Below are positions 6,905 through 13,335 of a stretch of DNA of 15,390 nt, piece after piece (position 1 is the first letter of the stretch; each line of letters opens with the position of its first letter). This stretch comes from Phyllobacteriaceae bacterium UBA1059 (GTDB taxonomy: Bacteria; Pseudomonadota; Alphaproteobacteria; Rhizobiales; Rhizobiaceae): the NCBI GenBank assembly GCA_002316345.1, contig DCDI01000164.1, forward strand, positions 9,397-24,786, written 5' to 3'. The notes below the pieces were generated by a model, which saw only the letters and a list, made by a program, of their open reading frames with translations, had not been told where the DNA came from and made no database searches. Position numbers and translations under genes: made by a program.

Positions 6905-8212
6905 TCAACGCGCCTTCTTGAGCGCAAAGGCAGACAGGTCATAGCGGGCAGGACGCTCTTGAACCATGTCGGCAACGACCTGCCCCATGCCCGGCCCAAT
7001 GCCAAAGCCATGTCCGCTCATGCCGGTCGCGATGGTCAGGCCGCCGATCGGCGCCTTATCCACCAAGGGCAGCGCGTCCGGCATCGTATCGATCATGCCG
7101 GCCCAAGTCGACTTGATCTTCGGCTTGCCGATCGATGGGAGAGCTTCCGCGAAATAGCCGCGGATTTTTTCGAGTTCAGTCTGGTTGGGTTGTGGGTCGA
7201 GAACCCGGCACTGTTCGAAGGGGCTCTGTTGATCCGGCCTCCATGTCCGCGGTGTGCTCCAGGCATCCGGATAGGTCTTCGGCGCAAACAGCTTGAAATG
7301 CGTTCGCCCAAAATCCTCGCGCAGTTGCGGCAGATAAGCGAACAAATTGCGGAACGCGTCGGGTCCGATGAAGAAGTCATGCGTCGACCACGGCGTCAGC
7401 GTATAGCCTCCGTCCGCGCGGCGACGGATCGCGAACCGATCATCACACGCCGCAGCCGGGAAGAAGGCGGGCAATACGTCTGTGCTGATCACCGAGGAGA
7501 CCACACCGAGCTGCTGTATCCGCACGCCATGAGCGGCAAGGAACAGTGAGCTCCAGGCGCCTGCAGCAACCACAACCCGCTCGCACCGAACCAGGCCTGC
7601 CTCGGTTATCACGCCGGCGACGTGCCCAGCCGCATTGTCGAGCGACCGCACCGCGCAACCCTCGCGAATGATGACCCCGTCTTCAACGGCGGCCTGCGCC
7701 AAAGCCGGCACGGCAACAAAGGGCTCCGCCATGGCGTCCGAGGGGGTGATGATGGCGCCCATCCAGCCAGCGCTGTTCGGCAACATGGCTTCGGTCTCGC
7801 GGCGCGTCAGCAGGCGCGTGTCGGCACCGTAGCTTCGCGCACCAGCGAGCCACGTCTCATATTCAGCCAGCTTCTTTTCGTTGCGTGCCAGATAGGTGAT
7901 GCCGCGCTGCTGGAAGCCGATACGCTCAAGCAGCTTAGGGTCCATGTCCTTCCACAGCCGGATCGTATCCATCATGATCGGGAGCTCGGAGTAGTCACGG
8001 CCTTGTTGGCGAATCCAGCCCCAGTTGCGACTGGACTGTTCGCCCGCCACCCTTCCCTTCTCGCAGACGAGAACCGACAGACCGCGCTTCTTCAGCGCCC
8101 ATGCCGTCATGACGCCAATGATGCCGCCACCGATGACAGTTACATCAACCGCCTCTGGCAGCGGTCCGTTGAAAGCCGCCTTGTTGCTCATGGAGATTGG
8201 AAAGCTGGACAT
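6905..8212 (-). CDS. FAD-dependent oxidoreductase, DAO family
   Basis: This 435-residue flavoenzyme of the D-amino-acid oxidase/glycine oxidase/DadA superfamily is probably an amine or amino-acid dehydrogenase or oxidase. The N-terminal dinucleotide fold shows VTVIGGGIIGVMTAW, with the GxGxxG at 28-33. It is followed by the family-typical GEQSSRNWGWIRQQGRD flavin segment. VVVAAGAWS in the middle and GMSGHGFGIGPGMGQVVADM at the C-terminus are the other flavin-contact regions. The start at 8212 gives 435 residues; an ATG at 8191 would give 428. Neither has a good Shine-Dalgarno, so the start is uncertain. It is the last gene of the minus-strand set, 6 bp after the DadA-like gene, so it most likely acts in the same pathway on a related substrate or a later step. 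Substrate is unknown. Sarcosine-, glycine- or hydroxyproline-type substrates remain possible. Confidence 0.9.
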   Translation of the reverse strand: MSSFPISMSNKAAFNGPLPEAVDVTVIGGGIIGVMTAWALKKRGLSVLVCEKGRVAGEQSSRNWGWIRQQGRDYSELPIMMDTIRLWKDMDPKLLERIGFQQRGITYLARNEKKLAEYETWLAGARSYGADTRLLTRRETEAMLPNSAGWMGAIITPSDAMAEPFVAVPALAQAAVEDGVIIREGCAVRSLDNAAGHVAGVITEAGLVRCERVVVAAGAWSSLFLAAHGVRIQQLGVVSSVISTDVLPAFFPAAACDDRFAIRRRADGGYTLTPWSTHDFFIGPDAFRNLFAYLPQLREDFGRTHFKLFAPKTYPDAWSTPRTWRPDQQSPFEQCRVLDPQPNQTELEKIRGYFAEALPSIGKPKIKSTWAGMIDTMPDALPLVDKAPIGGLTIATGMSGHGFGIGPGMGQVVADMVQERPARYDLSAFALKKAR

Positions 8213-8218
8213 GGCGGG

Positions 8219-9496
8219 TCAAAATCTCGATGCACGATAAGGATGGAGGTCGATGGCGGGCGGTTGATCGGCAACGAGATCGGCAACAAGCCGCCCCGTT
8301 GCCGCCGACAGGGTTACGCCGAGGTGCCCATGACCGAAGGCGTAGATGACGCGAGGGTTGCTATCCGAGCGACCGAGCACCGGCAGTGAGTCCGGCGTCG
8401 AAGGCCGATGCCCCATCCACCGGTTTCCCGCCTGCCAATCCGCCAAGGCCGGCAGAACCTCGAGCGCCTGCGGCAAGAGCGCTTCGATGCGCCGGTAATC
8501 GGGAGCAGCCGTCAGCCCCGCCAGCTCATCACCGCTGACGAGGCGCAATCCGTCCTGCATCGGCGAAAGAACGAATTCCCGGCTCGGGAACACGACAGGC
8601 CCGTTCAGCAGCGTCTCAGATCCACGGCCGAAGCTGATATGATAGCCGCGCTCCGTATCCAGGCAGACACGATCGCCGATTTGCTTGGTGAAACCTGCGG
8701 ACCAAGCACCTGCGGCAACAATCACCCGATTGAACGGCCTTGTCGTTCCGGCCGCCACCAATGCTAAGCCATCGTCCCGCTGATGCAGACGATCGACCTG
8801 AACAGGCTCGACCTGCGCACCTCTGGAGCGAGCGGCCTTCAAGTAAGCCTGCGCTAGCGATCGCGGCGAGCGCACATTGCCGGCGTTCGGCTGATAAAGC
8901 CCACGGAAACATGCAGCCGGATTGAGCGTCGGTTGGAGTTCCAGGACTTGCACCTTGTGCAGCACCTCATGAACGACACCTGCGCGCTGCATCAACCGCC
9001 GTTCAAGCGCTGATCCCTCGAACTCTTTTTCGGACGCGTAGACCTTTAGCCAGCCTTCTTGGCTCAAGAGGTCGGATACGCCCGCATCACTCGCCAGGTC
9101 ACGATGCGCTTCAAATGCTTCCGCCACCAGTGGCGACAGTGCTGCGGAGATTCGGTCGACCTCCGGCAGAGTGCCGTGGCGAACGAAACGCCGGAGCCAC
9201 GGAAGCGCCTTCAGCACATGATGTCGCCGTAGCACGGCAGAAGATGTCCGTGAGAACAGGTAGCTCGGCAGCGAGCGGAGCACTGCCGGCGTTGCCGTCG
9301 GCGTCACCGAGCCCGTGACGATCGCGCCGGCATTGCCGTAGGATGTTCCAGCGCCAGGCTCCTTCGGATCGAACACCGTAACCGCGTGGCCATCTCGGGA
9401 GAGCGTCAGAGCCGTCGCGCAGCCGACGATACCAGCCCCGATGATCGCGACCGAAAGCTTACGACCTTCTGGCGAGCGCTCCTGCCTCTGTGCCAT
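8219..9496 (-). CDS. DadA-like D-amino-acid dehydrogenase (FAD)
   Basis: This flavoprotein resembles the small subunit of D-amino-acid dehydrogenase, which oxidatively deaminates D-amino acids to 2-oxo acids and passes electrons to the respiratory chain. Motifs are VAIIGAGIVGCATAL near the N-terminus (GxGxxG at 20-25), the DadA-like GTSYGNAGAIVTGS segment, VIVAAGAWSAGF, and the C-terminal GHGHLGVTLSAATGRLVADL. The ATG at 9496 (425 residues) is preferred because AGGTGAGGGG lies directly before it. A GTG at 9526, sharing one base with the upstream ATPase stop, would add ten residues. The protein is close to the usual DadA length. Its position behind a polar amino-acid importer suggests that the imported compound is its substrate. 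D-hydroxyproline dehydrogenase (HypO-like) or opine oxidase subunits are alternatives, but no epimerase or partner subunit is present here. Confidence 0.88.
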   Translation of the reverse strand: MAQRQERSPEGRKLSVAIIGAGIVGCATALTLSRDGHAVTVFDPKEPGAGTSYGNAGAIVTGSVTPTATPAVLRSLPSYLFSRTSSAVLRRHHVLKALPWLRRFVRHGTLPEVDRISAALSPLVAEAFEAHRDLASDAGVSDLLSQEGWLKVYASEKEFEGSALERRLMQRAGVVHEVLHKVQVLELQPTLNPAACFRGLYQPNAGNVRSPRSLAQAYLKAARSRGAQVEPVQVDRLHQRDDGLALVAAGTTRPFNRVIVAAGAWSAGFTKQIGDRVCLDTERGYHISFGRGSETLLNGPVVFPSREFVLSPMQDGLRLVSGDELAGLTAAPDYRRIEALLPQALEVLPALADWQAGNRWMGHRPSTPDSLPVLGRSDSNPRVIYAFGHGHLGVTLSAATGRLVADLVADQPPAIDLHPYRASRF

Positions 9497-9525
9497 CCCC
9501 TCACCTGTGCGATCGTGCAACGGCA

Positions 9526-10257
9526 CTAGTGGTGCAGGACCTTGCTCAGGAAGTCGCGCGTGCGGTCATGGGTGGGATTGCCGAAGAAGCTCGCCGGCTC
9601 GCCGCTTTCCACGATCGCTCCCTGATCCATGAAGACGACGCGATGCGCGACCTTGCGCGCAAACCCCATCTCATGTGTCACGACCATCATCGTCATGCCT
9701 TCCTTGGCGAGGCTGACCATGACATCCAGCACTTCGTTGATCATTTCCGGATCAAGCGCCGATGTCGGCTCGTCGAACAACATGATCTTGGGCTGCATGC
9801 AAAGCGATCGCGCGATCGCCACCCGCTGCTGTTGTCCGCCGGAAAGCTGGCTCGGATAGTTGTTCATGCGGTCGGCAAGTCCGACTTTCGCCAACAGTGC
9901 CTTGCCTCGCTCGACCGCTTCCGCCTTGGAAAGCCCGCGCACATGGATGGGCGCCAGCGTCACGTTTTCCAGCGCCGTCTTGTGCGGATAAAGGTTGAAC
10001 TGCTGGAACACGAAGCCGACTTCCATGCGCAACTCGCGCAAGGCGGCGTTCTTTGCACCGAGATCGGTGTCGTCGACAACCAGCTTGCCGCCCTGGAACG
10101 GCTCAAGCCCATTCACGCATCGGATCAGCGTGCTCTTGCCGGATCCCGAGGGGCCGCACACCACCACGACCTCGCCTTTGGCGACGTCGAGATTGATGTC
10201 CTTCAGTACATGAAGGGCGCTGCCGAACCATTTGTTCAGGCCTTGGAATCGGATCAT
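9526..10257 (-). CDS. Polar amino-acid ABC transporter ATPase (GlnQ/HisP-like)
   Basis: This 243-residue ATPase drives the amino-acid importer encoded by the genes to its right. Walker A GPSGSGKS (35-42), the FVFQQFNLYPHKTALENV Q-loop region (83-100), signature LSGGQ (138-142), Walker B IMLFDEP (158-164) and H-loop His195 are all intact, and the protein has the usual GlnQ/HisP/AotP length. The ATG at 10257 gives the normal family N-terminus MIRFQGLNKWFG. A TTG at 10269 would add four residues and is less likely. It lies 50 bp after the second permease gene and abuts the DadA-like gene. The subfamily transports polar or charged amino acids, and some members carry opines, but the ATPase itself does not reveal the substrate. 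Confidence 0.95.
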   Translation of the reverse strand: MIRFQGLNKWFGSALHVLKDINLDVAKGEVVVVCGPSGSGKSTLIRCVNGLEPFQGGKLVVDDTDLGAKNAALRELRMEVGFVFQQFNLYPHKTALENVTLAPIHVRGLSKAEAVERGKALLAKVGLADRMNNYPSQLSGGQQQRVAIARSLCMQPKIMLFDEPTSALDPEMINEVLDVMVSLAKEGMTMMVVTHEMGFARKVAHRVVFMDQGAIVESGEPASFFGNPTHDRTRDFLSKVLHH

Positions 10258-10307
10258 CGGCACGTCCAATCGAGTAAGCGGGTCTCTGCAGGCATCGGCT
10301 TCGACGG

Positions 10308-10970
10308 CTACAGGACGGATGTTTGCTGGCGGCGCTCCATGCGGCGCGCCACGAAGATCATGGGATAGCAGATGATGAAGTAGCCGATGCCGACGACCCC
10401 GAAGACCAGCAGGCCATTCGGTATGTTCTGGACGATCATCCAGCCGGACCGGGTCAGGTCCATGATGCCGATGGCGGAGATCACCGACGAGTCCTTCACC
10501 AGCAGAATGAATTGCCCAACCAGCGAGGGCCGGACGATGCGCAACGCCTGCGGCAAGATCACCAGCCGCAGCTGCTGCGAGTACCGGAACCCGGAAGACA
10601 GCGCAGCTTCACTCTGCCCCTTCGGGACAGCCTTGATGCCAGACGCAATGATCTCCCCGATGAAGCAGGCTGAGAGGTTCGACAAGGCGATGACGCCGGC
10701 CGAAAAGGCGGAAAGCTCAATCCCGACCGTCGGCAGGATGAAGAAGCAGATAAAGACCTGCACAAGAAACGGCGTGCCGCGAAACAGGTCGATGTAAAGA
10801 CCGGTCAGCGCCGACAGCCAGCGGATGCGCCCTGCCCTGATGATCCCGAACAACAGCCCGATCACGCATCCGACCAGAAGCGACAGAAGCGACAACGAGA
10901 TCGTCATGCCCAGTCCCTTTAACAGGATGGGCCAGTAGTTCAGAAGGCGTTCGACATGGAACCAGAACAT
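10308..10970 (-). CDS. Polar amino-acid ABC transporter permease (HisM/GlnP family)
   Basis: This 220-residue inner-membrane permease subunit follows the first permease gene by 9 bp. GGAGGA sits four bases before its ATG, a near-ideal Shine-Dalgarno that settles the start. Hydrophobic segments include MTISLSLLSLLVGCVIGLLF near the N-terminus and LVFGVVGIGYFIICYPMIF near the C-terminus. The EAA loop that docks on the ATPase reads EIIASGIKAVPKGQSEAALS and continues to VILPQALRIVRPSL. The FRGTPFLVQ segment is characteristic of the HisM/GlnP family. It should form a heterodimer with the other permease. Confidence 0.95.
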   Translation of the reverse strand: MFWFHVERLLNYWPILLKGLGMTISLSLLSLLVGCVIGLLFGIIRAGRIRWLSALTGLYIDLFRGTPFLVQVFICFFILPTVGIELSAFSAGVIALSNLSACFIGEIIASGIKAVPKGQSEAALSSGFRYSQQLRLVILPQALRIVRPSLVGQFILLVKDSSVISAIGIMDLTRSGWMIVQNIPNGLLVFGVVGIGYFIICYPMIFVARRMERRQQTSVL

Positions 10971-10979
10971 GCGCTCCTC
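10971..10979 (-). promoter_or_regulatory. Shine-Dalgarno between the two permease genes
   Basis: The 9-bp gap between the permease genes reads, on the minus strand, as a GGAGGA core and spacer ending at the ATG at 10970. It is essentially only a ribosome binding site, which confirms co-transcription and independent strong initiation of the second permease. Confidence 0.7.
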
Positions 10980-11648
10980 CTAGGATCGGCCGGGTACGCG
11001 GTCGAACCGCGACCAGAAACCCGCAAGCGCCTTGAGCAGGTAATAGATGATTAGGAAGCCTGCGGCAGTCGCAGCTAACCCCTCAACCGGCATGAAGCGA
11101 TCGAGCGCGATCTGCTGCCCGACGCGTGCCAGTTCCACCACGGATATCAGCGACAGAAGCGAAGAGTCCTTCACCAGCACAATCGCCTGGCCGATCAAAG
11201 GCGAGACCGTCGGTCGGATCGCCTGCGGCAGGATGATGAAGCGCATGCGCTGGAAATAAGTGAAGCCGGAACTCATAGACGCTTCGAACTGGCCGCGCGG
11301 GATCGCCAGAATGCCGGATCGGATGATCTCGGCGACATAAGCACCGGAATTCAGCGCCAGCGCGATGATGCCGATGACGATCTCGGGCAGCAGGATGCCC
11401 AAGCGCGGCAATCCGAAATACAGGAAATATAGCTGGGCCAGCAGCGGTGTCGCGCGAATGCAATCGACATAGGCGATCGCCGGCGCGCGCAGCCAGCGCA
11501 GCGGCTGGATCGTCAGCGCGCAGGCAAGGATCCCCAGGATCATCGCTCCCGCGAAACCCAGACCGGACAACATCAGCGTGTTCAGGAAGCCCTGCCAAAG
11601 CGCAGGGAAATAATCCGCTATGACGCGAATGTTCAGATTGCCCAGCAT
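10980..11648 (-). CDS. Polar amino-acid ABC transporter permease (HisQ/GlnP family)
   Basis: This 222-residue inner-membrane permease is the partner of the permease encoded at 10308-10970. The TM segments include MLSGLGFAGAMILGILACAL, the family marker RATPLLAQLYFLYFGLP follows, and the EAA loop reads EIIRSGILAIPRGQFEASMS and runs on to IILPQAIRPTVSPLIGQAIV. The C-terminal helix is GLAATAAGFLIIYYLLKAL. The start has AGGTGA a few bases upstream. It is separated from the binding-protein gene by 64 bp containing a strong hairpin, which probably sets a lower level of permease than of binding protein. Confidence 0.95.
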   Translation of the reverse strand: MLGNLNIRVIADYFPALWQGFLNTLMLSGLGFAGAMILGILACALTIQPLRWLRAPAIAYVDCIRATPLLAQLYFLYFGLPRLGILLPEIVIGIIALALNSGAYVAEIIRSGILAIPRGQFEASMSSGFTYFQRMRFIILPQAIRPTVSPLIGQAIVLVKDSSLLSLISVVELARVGQQIALDRFMPVEGLAATAAGFLIIYYLLKALAGFWSRFDRVPGRS

Positions 11649-11677
11649 GGATCACCTGGATGGGTTTGCTAGCGAAT

Positions 11678-11701
11678 GGTGCGGGCACGAATGCCCGCAC
11701 C
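11678..11701 (-). repeat. Perfect 10-bp hairpin between binding-protein and permease genes
   Basis: On the minus strand the transcript reads GGTGCGGGCA, loop TTCG, TGCCCGCACC, a perfect 10-bp GC-rich stem closed by a UUCG tetraloop. It lies 11 bp after the stop of the binding-protein gene and 29 bp before the permease start. No T-run follows, so it is unlikely to be a full intrinsic terminator. Like the intergenic hairpins of other ABC operons, it would protect the upstream mRNA from 3' exonucleases or attenuate read-through, giving more binding protein than permease. The inverted repeat is directly visible; the role is inference. Confidence 0.75.
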
Positions 11702-11712
11702 GTGGATCCACT

Positions 11713-12522
11713 TTAGTGATCGTTCTGCCACTTGTTGGAGTTGACCCAGTAGTCCAGGTTTTCCTTCAAGCGGCCATCCTGCTGGACGGTGTCGAGGAAG
11801 AGGTTGGTCCAGGTCAGCAGGTCCTGCGAGTCATAACGCACGGCATAGGCCAGCGGCTCGGCAGTCAGCATATCTGGGAACACGGTGAAGGTGTTTTCCG
11901 GATAGTTCAGCACCTGCGCTGCAACAGCCGTGTTGTCGTTGACGCCGCACTGCGCCTGCCCCGACGCCACTGCATCGAGAACAACCGTGCCGCCGCCCTT
12001 GAACGACTTCATCTCGCCCTCGGGAAAGAACTTCGGCACGCTCTTTTCAGCGGTTGAGCCGAGAATGACCGCGATTGTGGTACCCGGTTTCTTGCAGTCT
12101 TCGACGCTCTTGAAGTCACTGCCACTCGTTGTGAAAGCGACCGCGCCAACGTGAATCCACGGCTTGGTGAAGGCGACCTTGGTCGCGCGCGTCAGCGTGG
12201 CCGTCATGTCGGCAGCCAGAATGTCGGCCTTGCCGGACATCAGGGCCGGGATCAGACCATCCCAGTCGAAGTCAAGATACGTCACCTTGACGCCCATTTC
12301 CTTGGCCATCAATTCGGTGAGCTGGATGGCGCTTCCAGTGCGCGCGCCGGCCTTATCCATGAAGGAGTAAGGAGGACCTTGCGTCTGAACTGCGACGCGC
12401 AGTTCGCCGCGCGCTAGGATGTCGTCTAGCGTTCCGGCTTCCGCCGAATGGGTCGTTGCCGCCGTTCCCGCCAATGCAAAGAGCGAAGCAGAAAGAAGGA
12501 GTTTGGTGAGTTTGGCTGTCAT
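11713..12522 (-). CDS. Periplasmic amino-acid-binding protein (SBP family 3)
   Basis: This 269-residue extracytoplasmic receptor belongs to the polar amino-acid importer. A Sec signal peptide is clear: lysines at 4 and 7, a hydrophobic LLLSASLFALAGTAA core, and cleavage after SAEA near residue 29. The mature protein starts GTLDDILARGELRVAVQTQGPPYSF, the standard opening of solute-binding family 3. It has the ligand region DILAADMTATLTRATKVAFTKPW, whose arginine normally binds the alpha-carboxylate, and QAQCGVNDNTAVA, whose aspartate normally contacts the alpha-amino group. Both anchor residues are kept, so an alpha-amino-acid ligand is likely. An AGGA element about nine bases before the ATG supports the start. 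It is the first transport gene of the set, 59 bp after the lrp stop. Confidence 0.95.
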   Translation of the reverse strand: MTAKLTKLLLSASLFALAGTAATTHSAEAGTLDDILARGELRVAVQTQGPPYSFMDKAGARTGSAIQLTELMAKEMGVKVTYLDFDWDGLIPALMSGKADILAADMTATLTRATKVAFTKPWIHVGAVAFTTSGSDFKSVEDCKKPGTTIAVILGSTAEKSVPKFFPEGEMKSFKGGGTVVLDAVASGQAQCGVNDNTAVAAQVLNYPENTFTVFPDMLTAEPLAYAVRYDSQDLLTWTNLFLDTVQQDGRLKENLDYWVNSNKWQNDH

Positions 12523-12581
12523 TTCGTGTCCTGTTCCCCATTAAGACTTCTTAGTATCCAGCACCCGGCATGTCCGGCTGA

Positions 12582-13106
12582 TCAGACTTTCATGGCGGTC
12601 TCTTCGGCAGACTGCTCGGCTGAATTGATTTCCCAAACGCCTTTCGGCAGGTTGAGCCACTTATTGTGGGACTTCATCACGACGAAGGTCTCGCTGCCGC
12701 GGATAACACCCGGCTCCACAAGCGCAGGCAGCAGCTCGCTGGTCACTCGGTAGAGTGCATCCATGTCGCCCTCGAACATGACTTCGCAAATCAGGTCATA
12801 GCGTCCGGTCACGATGCTGACCGAAGTGACGAACGGCAGTTCGGACATCTTGCGGGCCACCTCGTCCAGACGGCCGTTCGCATAGGCATGAATTCCAAGG
12901 ATGGCGACGGTGAGTTCCGGACGCTCTGCAATGTTCAGCAAGCCGGCGATCTTCAGCAGGTTCTGATCGATCAGCGACTTCAATCGTGCCCGAACTGTCG
13001 GCGGGCTGAGTTCAAGCCGTGCGGCAACCTGGTTGGCGCCTTCCCGAGCGTCGTTCGAAAGAAGCTTCACGAGCTTTCGATCGATCTTGTCGAGCGCTGC
13101 ACGCAT
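12582..13106 (-). CDS. Lrp/AsnC-family transcriptional regulator
   Basis: This 174-residue regulator has an N-terminal helix-turn-helix (ALDKIDRKLVKLL, then QVAARLELSPPTVRARLKSL at about 26-45) and a C-terminal RAM/ActR ligand-binding domain (VAILGIHAYANG to ETFVVMKS), with the typical VTGRYDLICEV strand. Lrp/AsnC proteins form dimers or octamers and respond to amino acids. Small local members often activate the adjacent amino-acid catabolic genes and repress themselves. It is the promoter-proximal gene of the minus-strand set, 59 bp before the binding-protein gene, and is likely its regulator. The tail after the RAM domain (about 20 residues, rich in Glu, Ser and Ala) is slightly longer than in minimal family members. 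The start is the only well-placed ATG; its Shine-Dalgarno is weak. Confidence 0.95.
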   Translation of the reverse strand: MRAALDKIDRKLVKLLSNDAREGANQVAARLELSPPTVRARLKSLIDQNLLKIAGLLNIAERPELTVAILGIHAYANGRLDEVARKMSELPFVTSVSIVTGRYDLICEVMFEGDMDALYRVTSELLPALVEPGVIRGSETFVVMKSHNKWLNLPKGVWEINSAEQSAEETAMKV

Positions 13107-13141
13107 AAACCCGGATGTCCCCCCACACCTTCCTGGTTCGC

Positions 13142-13170
13142 ATTTTTTTCCGAAACAAAGATCTTGTCAA
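13142..13170 (-). promoter_or_regulatory. Candidate sigma-70 promoter of the lrp-transporter operon
   Basis: On the minus strand a perfect TTGACA (-35; plus positions 13165-13170) is followed, after exactly 17 bp, by AAAAAT (-10; 13142-13147), which matches TATAAT at four of six positions. It lies 36 bp upstream of the lrp ATG. An ACAA-AGATC-TTGT inverted repeat (13155-13167) overlaps the -35 and spacer, a position suited to repression by the Lrp protein or another dimeric regulator. The promoter is inferred by consensus only. Confidence 0.5.
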
Positions 13171-13325
13171 TGTAGATTATCCAAGCGGCAAAAATAATCG
13201 ACTTTTTCTTTCCGATTGCTCACGTGCTTCCTACCCTGCGCGACCGGCTGAAAAGGCAGAAGGGTAAAATCGCCGGTTGATGTGGAACTTAAACTTAATC
13301 TCATTGCGAGAGTGTCGGCTGCGGC

Positions 13326-13331
13326 AGGAGG
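13326..13331 (+). promoter_or_regulatory. Shine-Dalgarno of the MHYT-GGDEF-EAL gene
   Basis: AGGAGG lies four bases before the ATG at 13336. The frame from that ATG immediately gives the first MHYT membrane helix, so this site fixes the start. Confidence 0.75.
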
Positions 13332-13335
13332 CCGG

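Larger units (their letters stand above)
13107..13335. other. Divergent regulatory gap between lrp and the MHYT-GGDEF-EAL gene
   Basis: These 229 bp hold no credible gene. The part near lrp, about 13141-13211, is strikingly AT-rich against its GC-rich surroundings, as expected for promoters and Lrp targets. It contains a good minus-strand promoter candidate and an ACAA-N5-TTGT inverted repeat, listed separately. Nearer the plus-strand gene there is a loose ACCGGC (13243-13248)/GCCGGT (13272-13277) inverted repeat and a strong AGGAGG. I found no convincing plus-strand -35/-10 pair. Confidence 0.6.

Noticed and set aside
7622..8389. A 255-codon plus-strand open frame opposite the two flavoenzyme genes
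   Set aside because: It spans the junction of two well-supported minus-strand genes and has no family features.
9490..10368. A 292-codon plus-strand open frame opposite the amino-acid ATPase gene
   Set aside because: It is antisense to intact Walker A, LSGGQ and Walker B motifs, and its own product is His/Arg-rich without motifs.
13243..13277. ACCGGC...GCCGGT inverted repeat upstream of the MHYT gene
   Set aside because: Six GC-rich base pairs with a 23-nt spacer are expected by chance in this composition, and it does not sit on a recognisable promoter.
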